This document shows positions 1 to 7,529 of a stretch of DNA of 21,113 nucleotides, piece by piece (position 1 is the stretch's first letter; each line of letters starts with the position of its first letter). The DNA lies in assembly GCA_964396055.1 (NCBI GenBank), contig CAYNDV010000076.1:1-21113 (forward strand), read 5' to 3'. A program made the translations under genes and the position numbers. Source of the DNA: CAYJPV01 sp964396055. GTDB lineage: Bacteria > Acidobacteriota > Vicinamibacteria > Vicinamibacterales > JAKQTR01. The notes beneath the pieces are model-generated. The model saw only the letters and a list, made by a program, of their open reading frames with translations. It had not been told where the DNA came from and did not search any database.

Positions 1-47
1 CTGGCGCTCGCAAGAGCGTGGGGGTTCGAATCCCCCCTTCCGCACCA
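1..47 (+). tRNA. tRNA-Leu, 3' part only (5' end outside window)
   Basis: The window opens inside a class II tRNA. A long variable arm is visible (CGCTC stem, GCAA loop, GAGCG), followed by a perfect T arm (five G, TTCGAAT, five C), the acceptor 3' strand CTTCCGC, the discriminator A and an encoded CCA. The acceptor strand implies a 5' end GCGGAAG, which is typical of tRNA-Leu and unlike the usual GGA start of tRNA-Ser. The anticodon is not in the window, so the isotype is inferred from the acceptor stem and variable arm. Confidence 0.82.
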
Positions 48-180
48 GCCTTCGCCCGACCTCAGCCTGCGCGACCTTCGGTCGAGCTACGGCCAGGCAG
101 GCCACCCCACACCAGCAAAGGCTGTCTCGCCGTAGCCGCGGGAGGAACGGATCACCCCGGACCGTGGCGCAGGCGGACGG

Positions 181-717
181 TTATCGCGGGATCCGTTTCG
201 CCCGCAGCTCGTCGAAGAACGCCACCACCGCCGGGTCCTTCATGAAGTCGTAGCGGTAGTTCGGGCCGTAGTCCACCCACAGTTCTTCGCTGGCGGCGAT
301 GTCGCGCAGCGCCACGATCCGCACGAACGGCGGCTCGCAGATCTTCTCGAACCGCACGTTCTGGAACTCGGCCGGCGCGTAGTTCATCCGCGTGAAGACG
401 TTGCCGGCGATACCATCGATGGTCGCGAGGCCGCCGGTGTGCGGTTTCGCGCAGTCGAGCAGCCCCATCATGTAGTGCCAGCGGTCCGCGGCGAGGCGGC
501 GGAAGTACTCGGCCTCGGTGACGAACTCGCCCGTGTAGGCGCCGAGGTACGCGCCCTTGGGGATGGACACCGTCGTGAAGACCCCGTTGCCCGCGTGCGG
601 AATCCGGGACGGGCGGATCTCGAGGGCAGACTCGTAGGCCGTCTGGCCGGAAGGCCCCGCCACCGTCGTCACGACAAGGATGGCTGACAGCAGGGACCGC
701 CGCAGCGTTCGTGTCAT
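181..717 (-). CDS. Secreted SET-domain protein (putative protein-lysine methyltransferase fold)
   Basis: 178 residues. Residues 1 to about 25 look like a signal peptide: basic n-region, a hydrophobic stretch from LLSAILVV, then a small-residue cleavage region. The rest is one compact SET domain: the AGNGVF glycine loop at 42-47, YTGE at 61-64, an N at 112 where the family has NHS (here N-Y-A, so the His is replaced), and ELWVDYG at 145-151 with the characteristic C-terminal tyrosines. There is no post-SET cysteine cluster. SET enzymes use S-adenosylmethionine, normally found in the cytoplasm, so an exported one is odd: either the domain is non-catalytic or the start is wrong. The ATG is supported by a GGAG about 8 nt upstream. 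It is divergent from the TPR gene at 912. Fold assignment is confident; activity and substrate are unknown. Confidence 0.78.
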   Translation of the reverse strand: MTRTLRRSLLSAILVVTTVAGPSGQTAYESALEIRPSRIPHAGNGVFTTVSIPKGAYLGAYTGEFVTEAEYFRRLAADRWHYMMGLLDCAKPHTGGLATIDGIAGNVFTRMNYAPAEFQNVRFEKICEPPFVRIVALRDIAASEELWVDYGPNYRYDFMKDPAVVAFFDELRAKRIPR

Positions 718-825
718 CTACCGCTCTCCCCCCGGATCGGGCCGGGCCGCGTCGGACCATTCTGCCACCGCTCGCATGCGAGTGGGCGGTCCGGTGGTAT
801 CCTTCCCCCTCGCGAACGAGGTGTG

Positions 826-912
826 ATGCCGAACCTGCACCGCCTGCTGACGGTCGACCCGGAGGCCGACCTGTCGCGCACCGCGCACGACCGCGGCGTT
901 GGAGGGCCGTAG
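826..912 (+). CDS. Possible 28-residue leader ORF before the TPR gene
   Basis: An ATG at 826 opens a 28-codon frame whose TAG stop overlaps the GTG start of the next gene by one base (TAGTG). Such overlap is typical of translational coupling, but a frame this short can arise by chance. No clear ribosome binding site precedes it. Its first 14 residues resemble the N-terminus of the psuG product about 2.2 kb downstream (see findings). Low-confidence call. Confidence 0.18.
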   Translation: MPNLHRLLTVDPEADLSRTAHDRGVGGP

Positions 913-2040
913 TGGCCGGGCGTCGCACGGCTGCCGCGTGTGCCCTGGTCGCGGTGCTGGCCGCGGCGGCGCCGGCGCGAGAGGCCACACCGCAGACCCG
1001 CGGCGTCACCGCGTTCCTCGCCCTGCTCGACCGGTACCAGCGCGGCGAACACGACGTGGTCGTGGCGGTGCTGGCGCGCTGGCCCGCGGACGACATCAGG
1101 ATGGCGGTGCCCGAGCCGCTCATCGAGCAGATGAGCGCGTCGCGACTGCGGTCGCTGGCCGCGCTCCATCTCGATCTCATGCTCGCCGGCGTCTCCACCG
1201 ATCACGCGATGCCCGCTGCCGAGCGGGCCCTGCGGCGCCTGGAGACCACAGATCGCGTCTCCCGACCGGGGATCGAGCCGGGCGCCGGCAACGCGGAGTT
1301 CTCTCTTCGGTGGCGTATCGCGGCAGCCAGCTTCCTGCTGTGGAGCAAGGGCGCCATGGCCGCAGGCAGACTCCTGGATGGAGGCTGGCCGCTCCGGGAC
1401 GACCCTCGACTGGCGCTGCTCGAGGGCAGCATCCAGGAATGCTCGGCCACCGACGCCTGGAGCGGCATGGAACCGCTGTCCATCAGAACGTCGATCTCGT
1501 CCCGGTGGAACGAGTTCGGTGCCGGGGAAAGAGGGCGCCGCTCTGCCCTCCTCGCGGCGGAGGCGCACTACCGCAAGGCGCTGGCAGGGACACCGACACT
1601 GGCCGAGGCACGACTGCGGCTGGGGCGCGTTCTGGCCATCCTGGACCATCCCGCCGACGCCAGACGGGAGCTCGAGCGGGCGACTGTCGACGCACCGGCG
1701 GGATACCTCAGGTACCTGGCGGAGTTGTTTCTCGGTACGCTGGATGAGCGGGACGGGCAGTACGGGGCGGCGGAGGCCCGGNNNNNNNNNNNNNNNNNNN
1801 NNNNNNNNNNNNNNNNNNNNNNNNNNNNNNNNNNNNNNNNNNNNNNNNNNNNNNNNNNNNNNNNNNNNNNNNNNNNNNNNNGGCAGTTCCGACGCGGGAT
1901 GGGCAGAGGTGCGGCGGGCGTTCGCGCCCCACCCCGCCAGGCGCGGAGAGCCTGCCGATCCGTGGCTGATGTACCGGGACGCGCAGGCCTGGCAACTCGG
2001 CGACCTGGTCGGGTACCTGCGTGAGGGGGCGCGGCGATGA
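912..2040 (+). CDS. Secreted TPR-repeat protein, interrupted by an assembly gap
   Basis: The chosen start is GTG 912, preceded by GGAGGG at 901-906. It gives a signal peptide (VAGRRTAAACALVAVLAAAA). 290 codons can be read before the gap, and 52 after it in another nominal frame. The post-gap frame is fixed by the ATGA overlap with the next gene. If the gene is intact, the true missing length is a multiple of three rather than 100. A TPR-like helix pair is visible just before the gap (residues about 215-265: AEAHYRKALAG, then AEARLRLGRVLAIL). The C-terminal DPWLMYRDAQAWQ segment is, as I recall, common in TPR proteins paired with acidobacterial VWFA proteins. It is probably a periplasmic partner or scaffold for the VWFA protein. 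Exact function unknown. Confidence 0.75.
1782..1881. other. Assembly gap of exactly 100 N (inside the TPR gene)
   Basis: One hundred N, a conventional placeholder of unknown true length. Unlike the other two gaps in this window, the flanks share no duplicated sequence, so real coding sequence is probably missing here. Confidence 0.98.
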
Positions 2041-2960
2041 CGCAGGCCTGGAGGTGGCTGCCCACGCTGGCGCTGCTCGCGGCCACCTGCGTCTGGGGCC
2101 GGATGCACGCCCAGGAACGTCCGGTCTTCCGCAGCCGCGTTGACGCCGTGCGTATCGATGTCCTGGCCACGGATCGGGGACGGCCCATTGCCGGCCTGAC
2201 GGCTTCCGATTTCGAAGTCCGCGACAACGGTGTCCTGCAGACCGTCGATCTCGCCACCCAGGCCGACACGGTGCACGCGGTGCAGGTCCTCGACACCAGC
2301 GGCAGCACCCAGGGCCAGACCCTCGCCCAGTTGAAGGACGCCGTGCGCACCGTGGCCGGCCTGCTCCGGCCAGGCGATCGCACGACCCTGCTGACCTTCT
2401 CGGAGCGCATCGTCCTGCACGCGGAGGCCGCTGAGCCCGCCGCTGTTGTGAGGGCCATCGACAGCATGCAGGAAGGGGGCCGCACGTCCCTGCGCGACGC
2501 GCTCTACGCGGGACTGGCGTTCGCGACACCGGATCAGGGCCGCTCGCTGGTGATGGTGTACTCCGACGGCGGCGAGAACTCGAGCTGGCTTTCGGACTGG
2601 AACATCGTCGATGCCGTGCGCCGGTCCGAGGTTGTCATCTACACCGTCGGCGTGATGGCACCCACCCGGGTGCCAGGCGGGCAGCCACACGAGACGTCAC
2701 GCGAGATCCTGATGTCCCAGGTAGCCGCGCGTTCGGGCGGCTCGTACCTGCGCACGTCGAGCGACAAGCCCCTGGCCCAGGTGTTCACCGAGGTCCTGAC
2801 GGAGTTCCGCTCCCGGTACCTGATCACCTACACGCCCCAGGGGGTGAAACGAGACGACGGATGGCACGGTCTCTCCGTGAAGCTCAGGAATCGCCCTGGC
2901 AAGGTGCAGGCGCGGACGGGCTACCAGGCCTCAACGCCTGCACGTGAGGCACCGAGGTAA
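2037..2960 (+). CDS. VWFA-related domain protein (acidobacterial type)
   Basis: 307 residues, starting at an ATG that overlaps the previous stop (ATGA), so translation is probably coupled to the TPR gene. The signal peptide spans residues 1 to about 25 (ending MHAQ). A short beta-rich lead-in follows (VDAVRIDVLATDRGRPIAG, then ASDFEVRDNG), typical of the TIGR03436 acidobacterial VWFA-related family. The von Willebrand A domain has an intact metal-ion-dependent adhesion site: D86-T-S88-G-S90, T150 in GGRTS and D177 in YSDGGEN. The C-terminus ends in a beta-sandwich-like tail (YLITYTPQG, then LSVKLRNRPG, then ARTGYQA). The family is abundant in Acidobacteria and has no firmly established role. 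Metal-dependent protein-protein binding in the periplasm or on the surface is inferred. Confidence 0.9.
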   Translation: MTQAWRWLPTLALLAATCVWGRMHAQERPVFRSRVDAVRIDVLATDRGRPIAGLTASDFEVRDNGVLQTVDLATQADTVHAVQVLDTSGSTQGQTLAQLKDAVRTVAGLLRPGDRTTLLTFSERIVLHAEAAEPAAVVRAIDSMQEGGRTSLRDALYAGLAFATPDQGRSLVMVYSDGGENSSWLSDWNIVDAVRRSEVVIYTVGVMAPTRVPGGQPHETSREILMSQVAARSGGSYLRTSSDKPLAQVFTEVLTEFRSRYLITYTPQGVKRDDGWHGLSVKLRNRPGKVQARTGYQASTPAREAPR

Positions 2961-3012
2961 CCGTGAGCGCCGTGACACCCGATCGTTTGTTGAACCTCAC
3001 CGTCGAGGCCTC

Positions 3013-3954
3013 ATGTTGAATCTGCACCATCATCTGCTGACGGTCATTCCGGAGGTGGCTGACGCCCTGGCTGCGGGCCGCCCCGTGGTGGCTCTGGAGT
3101 CCACGGTCATCAGCCACGGCATGCCGTATCCGGCCAACCTCGAGACGGCCCGCGAACTCGAGCAACTGGTGCGCGACACCGGCGCCGTGCCCGCCACCAT
3201 CGCCGTCGCCGACGGCGCGATCAGGGTCGGCCTCGAGGATGCGCTCCTGCGGCGCCTGGCCAACGGCCAGGAACCGGTGCGCAAGCTCAGCCGCCGCGAC
3301 CTCCCGGTGGGCCTCGCCCAGAGCGGCCTGGGGGCCACGACCGTGGCCGCCACCATGATCGCGGCGGCGGCAGCGGGCATCCGGGTCTTCGCCACGGGCG
3401 GCATCGGCGGCGTCCACCGCGAGGCGCAGGCCACCTTCGACATCAGCGCCGATATCCTGGAGCTCGCCCGCACCTCCGTGGCCGTCGTCTGCGCCGGGGC
3501 GAAGTCGATCCTGGATTTGGGCCTCACGCTCGAGGCGCTCGAAACGCACGGCGTGCCCGTGCTCGGCTACCGCACCGACACGTTCCCGGCGTTTTACTGC
3601 CGCACCTCGGCCTTTCCGGTGGACGCGCGCGTCGAATCGCCGGCCGAGATCGCCCGCATCTGCCGCACCAAGTGGGATCTCGGCCTCGACGGCGGAATCC
3701 TGGTGACCCACCCGATTCCCGAGGCCCATGCGATGGACCCGGCCCTCATGGCCGGGGCCATTGACACGGCGCTCGACGACGCGAAGGCCCGGGGGGTGGG
3801 CGGGAAGGCGCTGACGCCGTTCCTGCTCGCGCGCGTCAACGACCTCACGCAGGGCCGATCGCTGGCCGCAAACATCGCGCTCATCCGGAACAACGCGGTG
3901 CTGGCGGCGCAGGTGGCCGTAGCCCTGGCAGACGAGTCGCGGAGGCCCGCATGA
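3013..3954 (+). CDS. psuG: Pseudouridine-5'-phosphate glycosidase
   Basis: 313 residues, the usual family length. PsuG cleaves pseudouridine 5'-phosphate to uracil and ribose 5-phosphate in the cytoplasm and needs a divalent metal. Family landmarks are present: ALESTVISHGMPYP with E29, VRKLSRRD with K91, TGGIGGVHR followed by TFDISADI with D143, CAGAKSILDLGLTLE with K164 (the Schiff-base lysine position), and the C-terminal NIALIRNNAVLAAQVA helix. The start is ATG 3013 with GAGG four bases upstream; a longer open frame from 2944 adds non-family sequence. The usual partner kinase psuK is not adjacent; instead the stop overlaps an exported protein (ATGA). Function is confident; why it is coupled to a lipoprotein-like protein is unclear. 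Confidence 0.95.
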   Translation: MLNLHHHLLTVIPEVADALAAGRPVVALESTVISHGMPYPANLETARELEQLVRDTGAVPATIAVADGAIRVGLEDALLRRLANGQEPVRKLSRRDLPVGLAQSGLGATTVAATMIAAAAAGIRVFATGGIGGVHREAQATFDISADILELARTSVAVVCAGAKSILDLGLTLEALETHGVPVLGYRTDTFPAFYCRTSAFPVDARVESPAEIARICRTKWDLGLDGGILVTHPIPEAHAMDPALMAGAIDTALDDAKARGVGGKALTPFLLARVNDLTQGRSLAANIALIRNNAVLAAQVAVALADESRRPA

Positions 3955-5372
3955 AACGCCTGTGCTCGATCGCCGTCCTGATCGCCACCTCCGCGTGCGC
4001 AGGCGCGCCCGGCACCCGGGACGCGGGCCCGCCGTTTGTCGGCGGCTCGTCGCCGCAGATCGCCGTGGTGGCCGGCCACGAGAACCGCAGCGAAGCCGGG
4101 ATCGGCGCGCTGCTGCCGTGGGCCGATCGCCTGTGGTTCGTCGCCTACGTGGCGCACAAGCAGGGCGAGGGCACGGGCCTCTACTGGCTCGACGAGTCGA
4201 TGCGGATGCACAAGCACCCGGCGAGCGTCGTCGGCACCTTCACGAACCGCTTCATCCATAACCCGTCGAACCAGGCGTTCCTCGGGCCGCACCTCATCGA
4301 CACGAAGGGCGGGGTCCGCACGATCGACGCGCTGAAGACGTTCCGCCTGACGTCGGTGATGGACCACCTCACCGACCCGGAGCACAAGGTCTACGTGCTT
4401 GCGATGGAGGGGGAGTTCTTCGAGGTGGACGTCCGGACGCTCGAGACGCGTCAGTTGTTCAACCTGGTCAAGGAACTCGACATCACCGGCACGGTGCACT
4501 TCAAGAGCGCGTTCTCGGCCAACGGACGCGTGGTGGTGGCCAACAACTCGTATTACGAGGCGGACCACCTCGGCACGCAGGCGTCCGGCCGCCTGGCGGA
4601 GTGGGACGGCCGCACGTGGACGATCCTGGAACGGAAGCCGTTCGTGGAAGTGGCGGGCAAGACGTGGGCGGCCGGGACGTACGGGAGCCCGATCTTCGCC
4701 ACGGGCTGGGACCGGGGCTCGGCCATCCTCAAGGTGTACGCGAAAGGCCGCTGGCTCACCTACCGCCTGCCCAAGGCGGCGCAGACGTTCGATCACGCCT
4801 GGAACACCGAGTGGATGCGCATCCGCGACGCCCAGACCGAGCGGCTGCTGATGGACCTTCACGGCCTGTTCTACGAACTGCCCGTGCAGATCTACGACGG
4901 GCGTATCCTGCCGATCCGGCCCATCAGCGCGCATCTGCGCATGGTGCCGGACTTCTGCTACTGGCGCGGCCTGTTCGTGATGGGCGGCGACCAGACGGAC
5001 CGGTCGTACGGACAGCCGCAGACCGGGCTGTGGTTCGGACAGATCGATGACCTCTGGCAGATGGGCAAGCCGGCCGGTTGGGGCAGCGTGTGGCACCGCG
5101 ACGCGGTGGCGCCGGGCGTGCCGTCGGATCCGTTCCTGATGACGGGGTTCGACCAGAAGTCACTGCACCTCCAGAACCACGGAGCTGCGCCCCTGCGGGT
5201 GACGGTGGAGGTGGATGTGCTGGGCGACGGCACGTGGGTGCGCTACGGCGCGTTCGACGTTGCTGCCGGCGGCTACGCCCACCACGAGTTCGCGGACGCC
5301 TACAGCGCCCACTGGGTCCGCGTCGTCGCCGACAGCCCCGGTCGCGCCACGGCGACGTTCTTCTACCGGTAG
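3951..5372 (+). CDS. Conserved lipoprotein-like protein of unknown function
   Basis: 473 residues, starting at ATGA shared with the psuG stop. The N-terminus has a short hydrophobic core ending TSACAG, plausibly a lipobox with the lipidated Cys at about 16, although the -3 position is not the usual Leu. The body has repeated beta-strand patterns ending in aromatic residues (LWFVAYVAHK, FFEVDVRTLETRQLF, VVVANNSYY, GRLAEWDGRTWTILE, GLWFGQIDDLW), suggesting a beta-propeller. The last 70 residues (from SLHLQNHG to FFYR) look like a separate beta-sandwich. I recall similar unnamed proteins in Planctomycetes and Bacteroidetes but know no function. Translational coupling to psuG may mean a shared nucleoside or sugar salvage context, which is inference only. 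Confidence 0.8.
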   Translation: MKRLCSIAVLIATSACAGAPGTRDAGPPFVGGSSPQIAVVAGHENRSEAGIGALLPWADRLWFVAYVAHKQGEGTGLYWLDESMRMHKHPASVVGTFTNRFIHNPSNQAFLGPHLIDTKGGVRTIDALKTFRLTSVMDHLTDPEHKVYVLAMEGEFFEVDVRTLETRQLFNLVKELDITGTVHFKSAFSANGRVVVANNSYYEADHLGTQASGRLAEWDGRTWTILERKPFVEVAGKTWAAGTYGSPIFATGWDRGSAILKVYAKGRWLTYRLPKAAQTFDHAWNTEWMRIRDAQTERLLMDLHGLFYELPVQIYDGRILPIRPISAHLRMVPDFCYWRGLFVMGGDQTDRSYGQPQTGLWFGQIDDLWQMGKPAGWGSVWHRDAVAPGVPSDPFLMTGFDQKSLHLQNHGAAPLRVTVEVDVLGDGTWVRYGAFDVAAGGYAHHEFADAYSAHWVRVVADSPGRATATFFYR

Positions 5373-5536
5373 CGACGAGTACGCGATACTGGTGAGGCTG
5401 GATCTGGCTGTCCGGCCGTACCCATCACCTGTGCCCGGACGCGGGCCGAGCCTTGCGGGCGCGCGTTGAGCCCGGCCGCGCCGGCCGGTCTGCGGGGGCA
5501 CGTGTGACGTCCGGACTGGTCCCTCAGGAGGAATCG

Positions 5537-6877
5537 ATGCCCCGTCGTCTCGTTGTTGTGACTGTCGCCGTCGTCATCTGTGCCGCCGCCGCCGTCCTCG
5601 CCCAGCGCCCAACCGTGTCGGACGACAAGGACTGGGCGAAGCAGGCCGTCGCCCTGAAGGGCGCCCGCGAAGCCGAGGTCATCGTCCGCGTGGGCGACGT
5701 GGACAATCTCGGCTTCGGCTGGCCCGACGGTTTCGACCCGTTCTGCGGCCGGATGACCCAGGCGCACGCCTACCCGTGGGAGGCCTCGACGGCCGATACG
5801 CCCGGGCTCGACCGCATCCTACTCTCGTCGAAGTTCAAGCCCGACGTCGAGCACGCGTGCAGCAGTGACGGGTACAGCGCCGCGTTCGAGCCGGCCACCT
5901 CGAAGCCCGTCGCGTTCACGATTCCCACCACGGCCGTCCAGGGCGTCACCGTCGCGAACGCGTTCCTGCAGTTGTTCATCGACGACTTCCAGGCCCCATC
6001 GTTCTGTTCGACCTTCCAGGTGTCCATCAACGGCTCGCGGTGCGTCGAGTGCGAGAAGGTCATCAACGCCATCGATCAGACGGGCCCCGTCGGCAAGCTC
6101 GTCTCCCTGCCGCTGCCCGAGGAGTTCTTCGGCGCCATCGCCAGCGGCGCGCCCCTGGCCGTGTCGATCGACGAGGTGACCGGCGCGGCCGACGGCTTCG
6201 CCATCGACTTCGTGCGCCTGCTCGTCAACCGCAAGCGCGAGAACAGCTGCACCGGCACGATTCGCGGGGTCGTGCGCGAGCAGGACACCGAGACGCCCAT
6301 CGCGAAGGCCCGGGTGTTCCTGGCCGATCAGACGGCGGTCCAGACCGACGCGCAGGGACGTTTCACGATGACCAGGGTCCCCACCGGATTCGAGGTGTTG
6401 CGGGCCTCGGCGCCGGGGTACAACGACGGCTCGGGCGCCGCCGACGTGGGGCCTGACGACGACAACCCCGAGGTCACCATCCACCTGGCGAAGGGCAAGC
6501 AGGCCGTGTTCGACACGAAGACGGTGAAGGTGGGTGAGGCCGTCACGCTGAACACCATCCTGTTCGATCAGGGCAAGGCCGTCCTGCGGCCCGAGTCGAT
6601 GCCCGAACTCGACAAGGTGGTGGCGTTCCTCAAGGCCAATCCCGGCGCCGAGATCGAGCTGTCGGGCCACACCTCGTCCGAGGGAGAGGCGGCGTTCAAC
6701 CGGTCGCTGTCATACCGCCGCGTGAAGGCGTGCAAGGACTACCTGGTGTCGAAGGGCGTCGACCAGGGCCGCGTGGTCGCGCAGGGCTTCGGCCCGGATC
6801 GGCCGGTCGCCCCGAACGACACCGAAGCGAACCGGGCGAAGAACCGCCGGGTGGAGATGCGCATCGTCAAGCTGTAA
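5537..6877 (+). CDS. OmpA-family protein with N-terminal beta domain and carboxypeptidase-regulatory-like domain
   Basis: 446 residues from ATG 5537, preceded by AGGAGGA at 5526-5532. Signal peptide: residues 1 to about 22 (ending VLAQ). Residues about 45-235 form a beta-rich domain starting VGDVDNLGFGWPDGFDP with paired cysteines (SFCSTF, then RCVECEK). Residues about 240-320 form a carboxypeptidase-regulatory-like domain (GTIRGVVREQDTETPIAKARVFL, then TDAQGRFTMTRVPTG). Residues about 335-446 are an OmpA C-terminal peptidoglycan-binding domain (ILFDQGKAVLRPES, then ELSGHTSSEG, then NRAKNRRVEMRI). The last domain normally anchors proteins to peptidoglycan non-covalently. There is no N-terminal eight-strand barrel, so it is a periplasmic or surface-anchoring protein rather than a porin. 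The haem-protein gene follows after 17 bp, so the two are probably co-transcribed. Confidence 0.9.
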   Translation: MPRRLVVVTVAVVICAAAAVLAQRPTVSDDKDWAKQAVALKGAREAEVIVRVGDVDNLGFGWPDGFDPFCGRMTQAHAYPWEASTADTPGLDRILLSSKFKPDVEHACSSDGYSAAFEPATSKPVAFTIPTTAVQGVTVANAFLQLFIDDFQAPSFCSTFQVSINGSRCVECEKVINAIDQTGPVGKLVSLPLPEEFFGAIASGAPLAVSIDEVTGAADGFAIDFVRLLVNRKRENSCTGTIRGVVREQDTETPIAKARVFLADQTAVQTDAQGRFTMTRVPTGFEVLRASAPGYNDGSGAADVGPDDDNPEVTIHLAKGKQAVFDTKTVKVGEAVTLNTILFDQGKAVLRPESMPELDKVVAFLKANPGAEIELSGHTSSEGEAAFNRSLSYRRVKACKDYLVSKGVDQGRVVAQGFGPDRPVAPNDTEANRAKNRRVEMRIVKL

Positions 6878-6894
6878 CCGGGAGGAGGATCTCG

Positions 6895-7476
6895 ATGGAC
6901 GCACGATGCCGCTGGCGAGGCGGGTTGGGACTGCTGGTGCTGGTGGCCGTCTGCGGCAGCCCCGTGGGCGCGCAGCCGCCCGCGCAGCCGTTCGCGCCGG
7001 AAGTGGCGAAGGCGGAACAGGCGATGAACGGCCTGCAGCAGGCGCTGCTGTCCGAGTTGCGCGCCGCCATGGAGAAGGGCGGCCCGGCGGCGGCCGTCAC
7101 GGTCTGCCACGACCAGGCCGTGGCCATCGCTGAGCGGGTGGCGCGCGAGCAGGGGATCGTGCTCGGCCGGACGGGTCACCGGGTGCGCAATCCGGCGAAC
7201 GCCCCGCGTGCGTGGGCGAGGGCCGCCGTGGATCAGGGCGCCGGGACGAAAGCGGCGGGCCATCGCCTGCAGGCCGTCGATCTCGGCGATCGCGTCGGCG
7301 TGCTGCGCCCGATCGGGACGGTCGACATGTGCCTGCGGTGCCACGGGGCGCCCGATGAGGTGCAGCGGAACGTCGGGGCCGCGCTGGCGAAGGACTACCC
7401 GCAGGACCGGGCCACGGGGTTCGCCGTCGGCGATCTGCGCGGCTGGATGTGGGCCGAGGTGCCGAAGACGAAGTAG
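6895..7476 (+). CDS. DUF3365 (Tll0287-like) periplasmic haem protein
   Basis: 193 residues. A strong Shine-Dalgarno (GGAGGAGG, 6881-6888) precedes ATG 6895. Signal peptide: residues 1 to about 26 (ending VGAQ). The fold matches the Tll0287-like family: AAAVTVCHDQA with C71, GRTGHRVRNPANAP, then a c-type haem motif CLRCH (C146, C149, H150), and the family ending DYPQDRATGFAVGDLRGWMWAEVP. The haem would be attached in the periplasm. Members often act as sensor modules or small cytochromes; here the protein is free-standing without a kinase or transmembrane segment, so a soluble electron carrier or redox sensor is the likely role. A hairpin terminator-like structure follows. Confidence 0.9.
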   Translation: MDARCRWRGGLGLLVLVAVCGSPVGAQPPAQPFAPEVAKAEQAMNGLQQALLSELRAAMEKGGPAAAVTVCHDQAVAIAERVAREQGIVLGRTGHRVRNPANAPRAWARAAVDQGAGTKAAGHRLQAVDLGDRVGVLRPIGTVDMCLRCHGAPDEVQRNVGAALAKDYPQDRATGFAVGDLRGWMWAEVPKTK

Positions 7477-7480
7477 GGAT

Positions 7481-7523
7481 GGCCCGGCGAGGCGGTGCCA
7501 CCGCGGCACGGCCTCGCCGGCCC
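7481..7523. terminator. Bidirectional terminator-like hairpin between convergent genes
   Basis: The left arm GGCCCGGCGAGGCGGTGCC pairs with the right arm GGCACGGCCTCGCCGGCC across the loop ACCGC, with one bulge and one G-G mismatch. It sits exactly between the convergent stops at 7476 and 7530. There is no U-tract on either strand, so classic intrinsic termination is uncertain, but position and stability suit transcript-end formation for both genes. Confidence 0.5.
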
Positions 7524-7529
7524 GATCGC

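Noticed and set aside
86..136. Inverted repeat GCTACGGC / GCCGTAGC after the tRNA
   Set aside because: Arms are only 8 bp with a 35-base spacer; too weak to call a terminator or element in GC-rich DNA.
1..180. tRNA-Leu 3' end as an integration site for a mobile element
   Set aside because: No integrase, no repeated copy of the tRNA 3' end and no foreign-looking cargo follow in this window.
152..1198. Long minus-strand open frame overlapping the SET and TPR genes
   Set aside because: Its translation is Arg/Ala/Gly-rich shadow sequence with no domain; the SET gene in another frame has a signal peptide, RBS and conserved motifs.
714..2690. 658-codon minus-strand open frame antisense to the TPR and VWFA genes
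   Set aside because: High GC gives long antisense frames; the translation has no recognisable motifs, whereas the plus-strand genes do, and it reads through the N gap.
3594..5096. 500-codon minus-strand open frame opposite psuG and the lipoprotein gene
   Set aside because: His/Arg/Val-rich low-complexity translation typical of antisense to a GC-rich gene; no RBS or family match.
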